This document shows positions 1-10,878 of a stretch of 64,000 bases of DNA, piece after piece (position 1 is the stretch's first letter; the number at the start of each line of letters is the position of its first letter). This DNA is from Bugula neritina. Its lineage: Eukaryota; Bryozoa; Gymnolaemata; Cheilostomatida; Bugulidae. The stretch lies in assembly GCA_964035545.1 (NCBI GenBank), contig OZ037770.1:3577662-3641661 (forward strand). The letters run 5' to 3'. A model generated the notes under the pieces. That model saw only the letters and a list, made by a program, of their open reading frames with translations. It did not search any database and had not been told where the DNA came from. Both the position numbers and the translations under genes were made by a program.

Positions 1-318
1 GTGCCACAACAAGCACATAGAAACTTGGTAGAGAAGTTAGATAGTATCAGCCCTGAGATGCTAGATGAAGCAGAGGAAAAGCTAAAGGTAGCGGAGAACA
101 AACTTAAAGAGTTGGCAAATGATATAAAACTATTTGACAACACTTGGGAAAATTTATTAAACAAAGATGAAAAGATGGTGGAAGGCTTTACAGATGACTT
201 TGGCTCCTTAAGCTTAGAAATTGTAAAGAGTAAGCTAAACTCTGGAAACTCACAACAACCAACAGATAGAACTGGTGTTGTGAAATTATGCTTCACTGCA
301 ATCACTCGGTCTATTTAA
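1..318 (+). CDS. Unrecognised coiled-coil ORF, open at the window edge
   Basis: An open frame runs from the first base to a TAA at 316-318 (105 residues). The first codon is GTG and the frame is open to the edge, so the true start probably lies outside the window. Residues 5-55 are rich in Glu, Lys and Leu with heptad-like spacing, which suggests a coiled coil; the rest is acidic and polar. The layout loosely resembles the N-terminal gag-like region of BEL/Pao retroelements, but no diagnostic motif is visible. It sits 0.5 kb upstream of a decayed retroelement ORF on the same strand, so transposon origin is more likely than a host gene. Function unknown. Confidence 0.3.
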   Translation: MPQQAHRNLVEKLDSISPEMLDEAEEKLKVAENKLKELANDIKLFDNTWENLLNKDEKMVEGFTDDFGSLSLEIVKSKLNSGNSQQPTDRTGVVKLCFTAITRSI

Positions 319-789
319 TGAATGTCACTACGCCAGGTTTTACTAATTGCTAAGAGTTTATTTACTTCAAATTACACGCATAAAAGATTAACACAAACTA
401 ACACAAAACGATTACATAAATGAGAGCTAACTGTACACAACTTCACCCTAACAAGTCCAAGTTCTCTCTGCCGGTTACGCTGCCTATAACTGGCTTCCAC
501 TACAGTTAGCAGCTACGCCTACTAACTAGCATGTCAGTCCTCACTGATTGGCCAAGACGATCAGGCCACCCAAGTAACATGACACCAGCTGCATCACTCA
601 CTGTCGGCAAGAGGTATCCTTTCAATACAAATACAAAATACTAAAATCTACTAATAATACAATTATTAATACAATTAACACATTATGAAACACCCTTACA
701 CTCTCCCTTCCTATCGAAAGGTACTGCTCTAAGAAAAACAATATAAGAAATATAAAATAATACAAGGGTAACACAATAAGAATATGGGA
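319..789. other. No gene seen; possible LTR-type sequence
   Basis: AT-rich, with several A/T homopolymers and no sustained frame on either strand. Its position next to a retroelement ORF would fit an LTR or leader, but I found no matching partner LTR. Confidence 0.3.
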
Positions 790-1412
790 AATCCACAAAA
801 CAGGGACGATGAAGGTAACACTGTTTGTCGGCTCTGCCAACAATAATTCACCACCCACCGCCAGCTGTGTGTACACCTCCCGCAGCACTCCTTCTGTTCC
901 TGTGGGGAGTTTATAAGCTACCACAGGGACTATATACTAAGGCACGAACGTACCATAAATTGTTTTCAAGGGAATCCACATGAGGTAAATGAAGCCTCCT
1001 ACCCCACATTCCTCAATCTCATACGACCGTTCATCTCAGACTCCGCTCGGCTAGAGCGTCTTAACCAGGGATTTTCTGCTCCCCGGCCCATCACCCCTGG
1101 ACCCACTACGAAGCTTCCATGATATCTGAAGAACTCCCCTTGATCTATCCCTCGTGTCTTACTACAATGCATCAAAATAAGTCTTACAAACTTCTTCCTT
1201 TTTCCTCTCCTACAGACCGAAAGAGACGGTGGCAGCAACCCTCCCCTCCACGTTCTTCAGCGTTGGCCCGCAACTTGCGGGAAGTAGAACTTGGAGCCAA
1301 CAAACTTGAACAGGAGGTACATCGGCTTGCTCCTGGGGTTAAAGAGGCAGCAAGTGAGTTATGATCACTAGAAGAGTCCATAGCCCAGCTCAAACGAGCC
1401 GTCAAAGATTGA
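790..1412 (+). pseudogene. Decayed retroelement zinc-finger/coiled-coil ORF, copy 1
   Basis: Reading 790-1122 in one frame gives a C2H2-like finger (CxxC at 826-837 followed by two His), then a second FCSCGEF-type finger and a conserved tail with the block ASYPTFL. A stop codon interrupts the first finger at 844-846. A second open stretch (1119-1362 and on to about 1410) is proline-poor and leucine/glutamate-rich, with stops at 1362 and near 1410. The same order (CxxC finger, FCxCGF finger, hydrophobic tail, then coiled coil) is found at 5,156-5,899 on the opposite strand, so both are copies of one retroelement ORF. The protein would bind nucleic acid or zinc; its exact role is unknown. The internal stops make this copy dead. 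Confidence 0.6.
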
Positions 1413-1556
1413 TATAGTATTCTCCAACCCGCCACAAACTCCCTACTCAGAGTGACCTGCTCCCCTCCATGACAAACTGGTGCTCAATAGGTGATATCGA
1501 AATATAACTGTACATATGGTAGACAATCACTATGGTTCTTTGTTTTATTGTTTATT

Positions 1557-1606
<50 letters not shown>

Positions 1607-1618
1607 TATATATATATT

Positions 1619-1649
<31 letters not shown>

Positions 1650-1652
1650 GTG
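1557..1652. repeat. (TA)n microsatellite
   Basis: About 95 bp of nearly pure TA dinucleotide with a few AAA/TTT interruptions. Short tyrosine/isoleucine ORFs across it are artefacts. Confidence 0.95.
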
Positions 1653-2495
1653 TGTCTCGATGGATGTCATTTTCTTTTTATATATAAGTTTTTTTAGATA
1701 AACACCTTTTGTAAAAATTGCCTTAGATAACTTTGTTTTTGTGCATATAATAGTTTTTTTATAGTACGCTTCTCTTCCACTCTGGATTTAGCAGGAAGTA
1801 GGCTCCCTGCTAGAGGAGGTGGTGTAGTGGCCAACGAAGCATACTAGTTATACATATGCATTAAAGCCAATCATATGAAAGCACGTGATTACCCCCCCCC
1901 CCTGGCGAAGCAGAATGCTTCCGCACAGTTTTTATATAGCTGCAGTTGAGAGTAGTATGTGAAGATAGATAGTAGACCTTTGAATGTGTTACATAATTTG
2001 AATGTATTTTTATTATTTCTTGTATTAATATAAAAGCAAACATTCTAACATAATATAATTGAATAAAATTTATTGATAAAATATGAAGAGGAAACTTTGA
2101 TATACTAGCAAGCTAATTGATATAATAAGGTTGATAACATGGCAGTTAAAACATGTGCTTGAGACTTAACTTAGTCAGAACCTAGTGTCACATCAAAGTA
2201 GAAAGAATGATAAACTTGACTAAATAGAAGGTGTGATATAAGTAGGGGTTGTTAGTGTTTAAAAAGTCATAAAATCAACTGTTACAATATATTGATAATA
2301 AAAATTATAATGTGACATTTTATATACTGTAGGTATAATTAAAATAAAGTAGTTAAATTAAGTCTTCGCTAGATAATATGGCTGTCAAGTAATAACAAAC
2401 AAGTCTCAAGAACTCACTCTATGTTTCAAGTCAAGAATCTTCAATAATTGAATTAAGCTTTGTGCAGCTTCAAATTTGAGTTGTGTACTGAGTAC
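1653..2495. other. No gene seen; 3' flank of the caspase-like gene
   Basis: AT-rich non-coding DNA with an 11-base C run at 1,892-1,902. It lies just downstream of the caspase-like stop codon, so it may hold its 3' UTR. AATAAA-like words on the minus strand are frequent by composition, so I did not choose a poly(A) site. Confidence 0.4.
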
Positions 2496-4566
2496 TTAGG
2501 AGTTTTCTTCTCTACTAAGCCCATCGAAGCCAGGAAACAGGTAAAGTCTTTTACGGAGAGGAAGAGTCTTCCAGATTACAATCAAATTCCTGCTTATCTC
2601 TGAATCTTCATCTGGATACAGTTTCTTAACTAGTTTAGTCTGTACCTGTAGAGTAAGTAATGGCTAGTAAGATTGTTTATCAATTCACTAATATAGCTGT
2701 GATAAAATGTAAATTTCAGCTTTTAGAATATTGTATCCCACTTGTAACAAATATGAACAGAAAACACTTTGGGAATTGTCTACCGCAGTCATATCATATA
2801 GCATTCAGCAGTACAGTGGCACTAGTAGATTAGCAAAATACAAGAACATATTGACAAGGAAGAGAAACTATAATCAATATAGTGAGCCAATATATGCTAA
2901 CGGAATTTTAGGAGCAAAAACTACAAGTTAAACTGGAGAAAACTAGGAAGGACGTTCTGTTACTAAAACTGTAGTAGATACATGTATTCTCTTTTAAAGG
3001 ACAAAAGGGTGAACAAACATAGAAATGAATAAAATGATATGATGAGAAATTATATTTTATTTTTTTAAACAAAAGTTGAACTAGCTAACAAAATATTTTG
3101 GTTTTTAAACTTGCCTGCTGAAAGATGGTGTAGAGATCACGGTGACAGGCATGTTTGTAGATTGAAGATACTAGAGCTCTAATTATAGGAGATCCATACT
3201 CAGGATGTCTCTTTGATGCTAAAATACAATTAAGTACAACCAAAATCTATAGGTTTATAGCCAGACCAAGTTTAACAGGTTTTAGTTATGGCATAGGCAT
3301 ATTTAAAATCTCAAAGTTCTGGAACACATTTTACTTTTTTCAGTTTAGAAGTTATTAGAATCAAAGCCCTTACAAAATGTGGGGATAATACAAAATCGAT
3401 AAACCACATCTTATACAAGGTACAACAGCTCAGACAAACTTATAGCCAATCACTGTCTCTTATTATACTTACAGCAGACGTTACTCTTAAGAACAAGAAG
3501 ATTATCAACATCCAGTTTTGTCATATGTTCTTCTATTCTATATTCTGGTGGTAAGACAGGTCTGATAGGTCTTATTACACTGGGTGTTTCAGGATATACA
3601 ATATCATCATCAGCTTCAGAATGTGTAGAAGAGACAGCTTCAGTTTCTTCTTCTTGAGCTGCTGCAAGACCTGATCTGTCTGGATTCACATCAATGTTTG
3701 CTGCAACACATATAATTTAGTTATCAGGGAAGTAGGATAGATCAAAACATCCATTTTCGTAGCAAAGTTGCCTAACCAATTTTATATGACACATTTCTGA
3801 AGATGTTCTTTTTTTTCTGTAAAAAATCATCTTAAGGAAACAAAGAAGTTTTGACTACTGTGTAACCACTCAAATAAGTGTGTCTGTTTTTATTACAAAA
3901 CAATATTCACCTTCGCTGGAAGCTTCTAGGATGACAACTGTAGGTTTAGGCTTTAAACTCAAAGGAGCGAGCAAATCATAGAAGTCTGTAAGGTTGACCT
4001 CCACAAGGTCAGTTCCATAGATACAGTTATCTTCACCACCATGAGTCATAATAACCAGTATTTGACAACCCAAGCCATTGTTTTTTTCTCCTCTTATCTC
4101 AGACTTCACAGCAGACATCATTTCCTACAAATTTGGAAATAATTATAATCATGTTGAATAATTGATACAAGGTTATGATAACTAAATAAAAGAATAATTT
4201 TCCAACTAGCAAAAAACAAAATTTTGACCAGCAATAAACATAATTTGGGTTTTTTAGTCAGGCCTTAATTTGAAACATTGATAAACTAAATAGTTAGGTG
4301 ATTGCGTCAATTTTTAAGGTTTGATAAAACAAGTGTCAGGTTTCATATAGATAAACTGATTGAATACTATTGCTTTCAGTTTAACAATATTATACCTCTG
4401 CCTTTAGGTCTGTGTGTGTCTCAACATCAAACCTGAGAGACTTCAACATGACAGACATATTCTCAACATCAGCATCTGAACCTTCCCTGCATAAGTCTGG
4501 TCTTTCAACAAAGTTCTTGTTGTTTATTATCAGAGCTTTTCCTCTCTCTCTGGTCATACTGAACAC
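2496..4566 (-). CDS. Caspase homologue with Cys-to-Ser active site (pseudo-caspase), 5 exons, 5' end not found
   Basis: Five minus-strand exons join in phase: 4,566-4,396; 4,124-3,911; 3,700-3,473; 3,218-3,115; 2,645-2,496 (TAA at 2,498-2,496), about 288 residues. The large-subunit start is clear (RGKALIINNKNF, then CREGSDAD, which keeps the family's S1 arginine). The catalytic histidine is present in the block MTHGGEDNCIYGTD. The QACRG box reads EASSEA, so the catalytic Cys is Ser and the following Arg is lost. An acidic linker (EEETEA to EADDD) separates the subunits. The small subunit has YGSPIIRAL, KHACHRDLYTIF and the C-terminal LRKRLYLFPGF. Known family members are death or inflammatory proteases; this one should lack cysteine-protease activity and could act as a scaffold, decoy or regulator (inference). 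Intron 4 has a GC-AG donor. A prodomain must lie upstream of 4,566, but I could not find it. Confidence 0.85.
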
Positions 4567-5155
4567 CTGGATACAATTTTCAGACAATCGCATACAGTAG
4601 TGACATACAAGTTATATGCATGTTTACATCATGATGTGAAGCATTCCAAAAATGATAATTACAATTATTCTAGAGCTCAAGATGCCATTTCGAGCCTCAA
4701 AGTTAGAAATCTCATACAAAGCAGTATCTCTCTTGCAAAATCAATTATTTTATTTTTATGCTAGATTTTAATTTCATTACTATTTAGCTATAAAACTGAA
4801 TAAAAATTTTTTGTTTAAAAGATCAATTGTCAGCTTTACCAACAAAAAATTTAAATAGTCAATTAAGTGCTAATTGGTATTTTGGCGAGAGACATTCATG
4901 ATATGATTTAATGATGTTACAAAAGTTATTACACTACATGGTTCTTTTTATTGAAAATATACATGTTCACATGTACACAAAAGCATATATACAATGAGGT
5001 AGACAGAGTGGTCGAACACACAGTTGGTCAGCTACAGAGAGAGAGGGTGCTGTACAGCACACGGACCAATGGCCAGGGGAATTCGTCATTTACACGATGA
5101 TAATGTAGTCCACCGAGAAGGTGTCTTTAACAGGCATGCTTATGTAGGTAGGCTC
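4567..5155. other. No coding exon seen; flank of retroelement remnant
   Basis: The 4.6-4.9 kb part is AT-rich and should hold the intron before the first visible caspase exon. From about 4,917 the composition changes towards retroelement-like sequence; TGTTACA with an AATAAA-type word (minus strand) nearby could be a partial LTR end, but no partner LTR was found. Confidence 0.3.
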
Positions 5156-5899
5156 TCACTCTTGTAGTGAGCGCGATCTGTGCCGAGCTTGTCGGGCACG
5201 GAGCCTCCGCTTCAATCGCCCCACTGAGTCTTTGAGTTGGTATAGGCCTGTTGTTGTATCGAGCAGGTCTGGAGCTAGTTGTGTAAATTCTGCTTGTAGT
5301 CACAGAAGCCGCTCTTCTACTGTGGCCAATCGGCTGGGTCCTGGCGGGGGTGGAGTAGTCTCTGGGGCAGGGGGTGTTGTTACTTCTCCTGGTTCGGGGG
5401 TGCTACTAGGATTAGCAGGGTTTGTTAACCGGGCATTTACCATGGGGGACTTCTGGCGGGCAGACAGCAGTAGTATTTAGAAACCCGAAGTTAACGCAGC
5501 CAGGGTTAGAGCCTTCTTGACGACTGGCTCGATGACATCCAAGTACTGGGGGAAACTGTCTTCGTCCACGACGTGGCCTTCTCCCGCGAAGCAGCTCATC
5601 TTATGTACTATAACTTGGTACGGGCACACGTCATGGAACCCGCACGGGCAAAAGTGCAGCAGGAAGTGCGCGTCTACATGTAGACGCAGAGAGCGGTGTG
5701 AGGGGAATTCCTCGAGGCAGGCCTGACAGGTCTGGTGGGGTCCGCTGGGTCTCCAAGCTTCTTTGATCCTCCGTTCTGTTGCTGGCGACACCCAGCTGTG
5801 CCGTCGGCGGAGCACCACGGGCAGTCCATGTTTTGTTTCTGGTTCTTCTTCCATAGGCAGACACAGGATAGTCAAGGGCATCCTCACTAAGAATATCAT
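5156..5899 (-). pseudogene. Retroelement zinc-finger/coiled-coil ORF, copy 2
   Basis: The minus-strand frame 5,899-5,477 encodes 140 residues. It holds one good C2H2 finger (CQACLEEF, then His-x3-His), a second finger-like unit (FCPCGFHD, then His-x3-Cys) and a hydrophobic tail with the block DSFPQYL. After the stop at 5,477 the same frame continues: a Pro/Thr-rich spacer (TPPAPETTPPPPGPS), a leucine-rich coiled coil and a basic C-terminus with Arg repeats, interrupted by one further stop and ending at 5,156. The GC content is far higher than in the surroundings, which marks an insertion. Layout and motifs match the + strand copy at 790-1,412. The Gypsy-like remnants at 7-10.3 kb lie upstream on the same strand, so it may be an accessory ORF of such an element. 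Function unknown; nucleic-acid binding is inferred from the fingers. Confidence 0.6.
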
Positions 5900-6185
5900 A
5901 AATTTCTCTCAAAATGTAGTTCAGGTTCTTGAATAATATTGCTCTGCGGGTGGCATGCGTGTTGCCTACTTGCATTTGTTTAGCCTAAGATTAAACTACA
6001 GCCAATGAGCAGCAACCTTCATTAGGGCTGCGTTATCTATCAACATTCCATTATGGATGCTACATAAACAAAGTACAAAGCAAGCTATTCATTATAGCCT
6101 GCCAGTTAGCAAGCCTGTAATTATTATGTACACGCCAATATCTTCTCATCCCTACGTGCTCATTGAAGCGTGAAGTGCTGCGCGC
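5885..6185 (+). repeat. Fragment of the hAT-type non-autonomous element (third copy)
   Basis: This segment is clearly similar to the inner part (about 18,226-18,475) of the 1.1-kb element at 18,101. Shared landmarks are AGAATATCATAAATTTC, GGTGGCATGC, ATCTATCAACATTCCA and the AGCAAGCCTGTAATTA block. Both ends are missing. It abuts the retroelement zinc-finger ORF, which suggests that one of the two was truncated when the other inserted or by deletion. Confidence 0.7.
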
Positions 6186-6979
6186 TGCTAGTTTCTTATG
6201 AAAAAATATGGCATTTTCAGTGTATAAATCACCAATTTATGGGCAATCTAGCAGAGTTATTGGAAAATGAAAAACATTGCACTGAAGAAATATCTCAGGA
6301 TTCTAGCAGTGCAATTTTTATTCAGATATCATCTTTTGCTGCTGAGATATTTTACTGGTACTGAAAAGTCAGCTTTTCAGGCAAAATTGGCCAAAATTGG
6401 GCAGTTTTTTGTCTATTACTTTGCAAAAAAAATGAAAATTGAAATTTCCAAAAAAAGATGCACTGGGGAAAAAGAAGATCTACAACATAGTTTTTAAATT
6501 TTGACTCTAGCATAATTAGGCGAGATTTTATTTTACTGGTACTGAATTCTTATATGATTACAATGCAAACCTCAGCAAGGCAGTTGCAGCTAAAAGGTTG
6601 CCCTTAACTATCCTGTGGAAGGGTTGGCTGATCCCGTGACCGGGAGGTGGTCACTCGAGTGTTATCTGACAGAGTTAACAGTGTTAAAGATTATACCCTG
6701 AAGTACCGCCGGCATGTACAGCCTGGCAGGTGCTCTGTTCAGTTAAACACTCGCGAGATTCAGGGTAATGAATAGTTGATCGAGAACACACCCGCTATGG
6801 CAGATTATTAAAATCTAAGTCGATGTGTGTTCCCACCACTGTGTTTCATTTTCAAATCTCCAGCTCGTTAACTGGTACAGTTAGAGCTGACTGATGTAGT
6901 CTAGTTTCCGTACCAAAAACAAAACTAACTCACCCTTCGATCCAGAATAGTAAGACATTTTGAATGAGAGTGGTAAAGA
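6186..6979. other. No gene seen
   Basis: Mixed-composition DNA between the hAT fragment and the Gypsy-like 3' end. The 6.6-6.9 kb part is GC-richer and may be the element's 3' non-coding region or LTR, but it does not match the putative LTR at 10.34-10.62 kb by eye. Confidence 0.3.
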
Positions 6980-7471
6980 TTATTGTTTAGTGGCACGTCT
7001 ACTCTTGACTGCATCAACATAGGAAAAGACCGAGCAACGTGGTTGTGAAGCGTGGCTGGGACTTTTTGCTTCCGGCGGATGAATCTTATTTGTGATTCCG
7101 CCAAAGCAAAAGTTGGTACTTTCGTGATGTTCACAACTCCCACGTTTCTTTGACTGTCTTCCCATACGATACCTAGCTAGACTTTCATAACTGCCGATTG
7201 TAGCGCGGTCATGTACGAAGTCTCTGAGGTACGCTGGGGGTTGCCTAGTATGGGGTCCTGGAGATATCGTCACTGTGGGAGGCAGTGTGCTCACCCGTGG
7301 ATTGTTACGTCTCACGGGTGGTGTTTCCAGCCTGTTTGTGACGGTTGTTCCTACCTTGGTGTCTCCGTACAGAGCCCCTCCCACGGGGGGTTTTTGCACT
7401 TCCGAATCCGTTTCTGGTTCCGGGAGTGGTGGTGGCAGGCCTGACGTTGGGGGCGGTGGGCGCGCTTCCAA
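6980..7471 (-). pseudogene. Gypsy-type pol C-terminal tail
   Basis: A 163-residue proline/arginine-rich open frame contains the block RQPPAYLRDF, which is like the extreme C-terminus of many invertebrate Ty3/Gypsy polyproteins. The upstream reverse transcriptase and integrase core are absent, so this is a remnant. It is followed within 0.5 kb by sequence that no longer looks coding. The GC content is high, as in the neighbouring remnants. Confidence 0.5.
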
Positions 7472-7599
7472 GGGCGGAAGTGGCCTTTCCTACTTTGCCA
7501 AGTCTTCCTGGGAGGGGTCATGCACGTGTTGTCGGCCAAGTCGACAATCTCCGCTTACCAGGACCTTCTAGCACAATGCGTCTGCCGCCCCACTCCACC

Positions 7600-7964
7600 A
7601 GGGAAACGGCTATGCTTGTTGGTCTGGCAGACTTCGCACTGTCTCACTCTGCGCCGTATGTCCCGCTCCATGTTGGGCCAGTACCACCGGAGTTGTAACT
7701 TGGTGACCACCCTGGACTCCTGCGTGAGTCTGCTGGTGGGTGTCCCGTATCAACTCCCGGCGGATGACAGCGGGGCAGACTATCCTCTCCCTTACTGGCT
7801 GTCTGTTGTTGGCGGCTAAAGTCATGGTCAGCAGACCATCTGGCCCGATCCGCAGAGAGTTCCAACGTTTTACAGTACAGCCGTAACTCGGCGCGTCCCT
7901 GTCCCCGTTGTCTACCACTGGGTCGTCGCCCTTCCTGTTTTGCTCGGTACACGTTGGCTACCAC
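7600..7964 (-). pseudogene. Gypsy integrase N-terminal zinc-binding (HHCC) region, frameshifted
   Basis: Two overlapping minus-strand frames carry the integrase H2C2 domain. One reads RRELIRDTHQQTHAG (the two histidines). The next frame, entered after a shift near 7,700-7,720, reads WYWPNMERDI and CEVCQTNK (the two cysteines). Upstream are TMTLAANNRQP-type residues, usual for the stretch between RNase H and integrase in Gypsy pol. The catalytic DDE core that should follow is not visible, so the copy has an internal deletion and is inactive. Confidence 0.65.
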
Positions 7965-8680
7965 CCCAGGGAGGTTTTCCTGGAACTTCGGTAGCTCCCT
8001 AACGTTACCAGACCAGACAGGTTTGGCGCGGAGGCTTTGTGTTGCCTCCGGAGGTGTTTCGGGCTTTTGTTGGAGTTGGTCCTATTCCAGTGTTTCCAAC
8101 TGGGACCGTGGGGGACCTCTGCTCTTCTTTCTCGGGCCCAACCTCCTCGGGGGCTGCCGAGTAGGGGCAGTCTCCGCTACCCGTGGTACATCACGACGGA
8201 CCGCTCTATTGAGGCGGGCTTCATGGTCTGCGTGGTGGGGTGCATCATTGTATCCGTGCGGCAACCTGGCCATAGCATGGCGCTCTCTGTTGCCTGCACG
8301 GCCACCCCAGTGGCCGCCACGCGTCCCAGGATTATGGAAGGTGCAAGGTGGAACGGTCCTCCGCCCTTGAGACAGGCGCTGTCGAGGACCTTCCGTTGTA
8401 GCTCCCAACGACGGCCCGATATCTTCCTCCTGAACAGAATGGAAACGGCCCAGCATGGACCCAAATGATAGGTCTACCGGCTCTGAGGAGGGGTTGACGC
8501 ACTGCATCGAGATTTCTCGTCGCCCGGTAAGCTGGTTAAAGCTGTGGGCAAGTTGGGTTCTTGAGTGCGTGCTTTTGACAACTCCCAACCTAGAGGTCTG
8601 GCTACCGTCTACTTTACAGTAGATGGTAGCCCGGTATTGGCCTGGTATCGTACAGCTTTGTACTACCTGCACTCCTCCCG

Positions 8681-9464
8681 CTAGAGGACGACCAAACTTA
8701 TCGACACAGGCGAGCTCTCTGTCACCCATGAGTATCGCATATTTACTGAAATCGATGCGACATCCGTGTCATTGTAAGAATGGCATCCCGGGGATAGCAT
8801 CCTCGTTGAGCTGTCCGACAATGAACGTCTCCTGGATGGTCTGGTTACGGACGCATCCAGTAAGCTCAATAATGCCGTAGAAGGGAATGCACGACCCATC
8901 TGCCAGAGTGCCAATAACCCCCTCATACGGTGCCAACACGTTCCTGACCTTAGTGCTGAGGGTGTCAAAGAACTGACGGCTCAGGAGGTTGGTGGTGCAA
9001 CCCGAGTCTAGAAGGAAGTTGGCAGGCTTGCCAGCTATTATTCCTGGCAGGAAGTAGCTACTCCCATGAGGTTGCATCTGTACGTGCCGTAGTTGCACCT
9101 CCCTCGCTGTGGGTCGAGGAGTCCATGGTTGGCGACGGCTATTAACCAGCTGCCGAGGTCGGGGCGGTACACCTTGCGTTGCCTGTACTGTTTTTCTCAC
9201 AGGCTCTGAGGTCAACAGCTTGTTGGATCTGTTTTGGAGTGGCATAGAGGACACAGGTGGCGAGTGGGTTGAACAGCCTACTTGCTGCGATGGTCGCCAC
9301 TCCACAGTATCCTCGCGTGGCGCCCGGCGAGGTGGCCGGCGCTTTGTCTTTCCTGGGTAATTCACCGGCGGCCCGCAGGAAGTGGGAACATCTGCGGGCC
9401 GTGGTAGTTTAACCCTTGTTGGAGTTGAGTGCAGTTTCTCTGGAATTGTCCAAGTCTCCCGCAT
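8681..9464 (-). pseudogene. Gypsy-type aspartic protease region
   Basis: The minus-strand frame 9,464-8,769 holds FLLDSGCTTNLLS, the DSG active-site loop of a retropepsin, followed by a hydrophobic protease-like fold region (GIIELTGC to the ILG-equivalent block). An overlapping frame (8,968-8,681) continues it, which shows a frameshift. A further frame at 8,729-8,082 keeps a block (REISMQCVNPSSEP, GRFHSVQEEDIGP) of the kind found between protease and reverse transcriptase in Gypsy elements. The reverse transcriptase and RNase H themselves are missing between 8,082 and 7,964. Confidence 0.65.
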
Positions 9465-10307
9465 TCCAAGCAGAAGTTATGCCCGGTGCCTGGTGACTGT
9501 GCCGGCAGCCTGCAAGGCTCGTGGGCAGTGTCTACCTGGCTTGGGAGAGCTAACGTGGAGTCCGGTTTGGCTAGCATGTTGGTCATCTGAGCGACCTTCG
9601 ATGCCACCTTCATCTGTGTCACGTTAGCCACCGCGGAGGGTTCCCCATTTGGTTTGGCAGGAGCAGTAGAATGCTCCGTGGCTACCTGGCAGGAGGCCAC
9701 GCGGTTCCGGTGCATGTGACTCGCCAGGAGATAAGCTTCTCCTACTGCGAGGGCACCCTCGGCTGTGGTGACTCACCTTGCCTGGAACTGGTGATGGAGT
9801 CCCAAGTCAGTGATGGATTGCATGAAAGCATCATAAGTATACCCCTCACGGTTCGCTTGAGGCAGATCGCAAAACGCGATCTGTGCCAGCCTCATCACCG
9901 TGGCAGCATGCTCCTGCAGCGGCGTGTGAGGATAATGCCTCAGCCTTTGTAGGCGGGCCCGCGCATCTATGGCAGAGATACCAAAACGGGCCCACAGAGA
10001 AGCGAAGATCCCGTCAATGTCAGGTCCCGCTCCGTAGGGCTTAGCCTTGTCCGTCAGCGCCATTCTGAGTTTAAGCAATGCCACCCTTGGTGGCCACCGT
10101 GCAATTTCATCACATCTTGAAATTCTTGGATAAATTGCACTATTTTTTTTTGCCCGTAAAGGTGGGCGCCTTCAGCCGGTACCTGTCCTCACTGGGTTCT
10201 CTGGGAACTTTCACTTCTTCCAACACTACTGGTTCCACAGGTATAACAACATTGTCTTCCTCATCTTCATTTAGTGGAATGGGTAGATCCGTACCTTCTT
10301 CTGCCAT
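9362..10307 (-). pseudogene. Gypsy-type gag with degraded zinc knuckle
   Basis: The likely start is the ATG at 10,307-10,305 (MAEEGTDLP). The frame is acidic, then reaches KAPTFTGKKK, where an A8 run (minus strand, 10,150-10,143) shifts it. A second frame (10,084-9,773) encodes a capsid-like helical stretch. A third (9,715-9,362) ends with CLECGRLGQFQRNC, a CCHC-type knuckle in which the histidine position is Gln. Three frames for one gag means an inactive copy. Just upstream of the start are a plausible primer-binding site and LTR end, consistent with gag being the first ORF of the element. Confidence 0.6.
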
Positions 10308-10326
10308 CCTGATGTACGCAAGATCC

Positions 10327-10620
10327 CGCCGCTGCCACCACTGTTGTAATTTGCACAATTACTATGCGTGGGGTTTTGCTTGCGTATTCAGTACTGCTTT
10401 TAACTAGTAATTACTAGGGTAGCTGATGTGTAATAACCTTTATTATATACAATAAAGTACAATACAAACATTACATCAATTTACAATACAACATCAGTCA
10501 CTACTAATACGTGTATACACTCGGAGTCCTCGCTCACAACAACGTGATAGTTGCTAACTACCCGGGAACTGTCAATCGGGGCGGAAGATCATCTTCCGGT
10601 GCTTCTTATTGGATAACACA
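10327..10620 (-). repeat. Putative 5' LTR end and primer-binding site of the Gypsy-like element
   Basis: Read on the minus strand, TTACAACAG is followed directly by TGGTGGCAGCGGCGG (10,340-10,327), a typical LTR-end/primer-binding-site junction, 20 bp before the gag ATG. Upstream within the putative LTR is AATAAA (10,444-10,439). The outer LTR boundary is a guess (ACACA near 10,620), and no second LTR was found. Confidence 0.4.
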
Positions 10621-10878
10621 TTAGGGTCTTTAGTATTCCCCAAACGGAGAGGAGATAGTTATACATTATGATACTGCGTTACCCACTACAATATATTGGA
10701 GTACAATAAAGGATAGTGAGTATAAACCTTCTTATTTATTTATTAATAAATATTCTCAGCAAAGAGTCACTGTGTTCCATCAGCTAATAACCCACACCAA
10801 TAATTACATGCAGCTAAATAATAACATTCCACGCATAAAATTATTACAATACTCTACTGGGTGAAGAAAGGAGAGCTG

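Noticed and set aside
1491-1701. Tyrosine/isoleucine repeat peptides
   Set aside because: Pure translation of the (TA)n microsatellite.
7211-7698. Plus-strand ORFs of 77-117 codons at 7.2-7.7 kb
   Set aside because: They are antisense to recognisable Gypsy pol pieces; GC-rich coding DNA gives long antisense frames.
7954-8468. Plus-strand ORFs of about 140 codons
   Set aside because: Tryptophan- and arginine-rich shadows of the minus-strand Gypsy block at 8,082-8,729.
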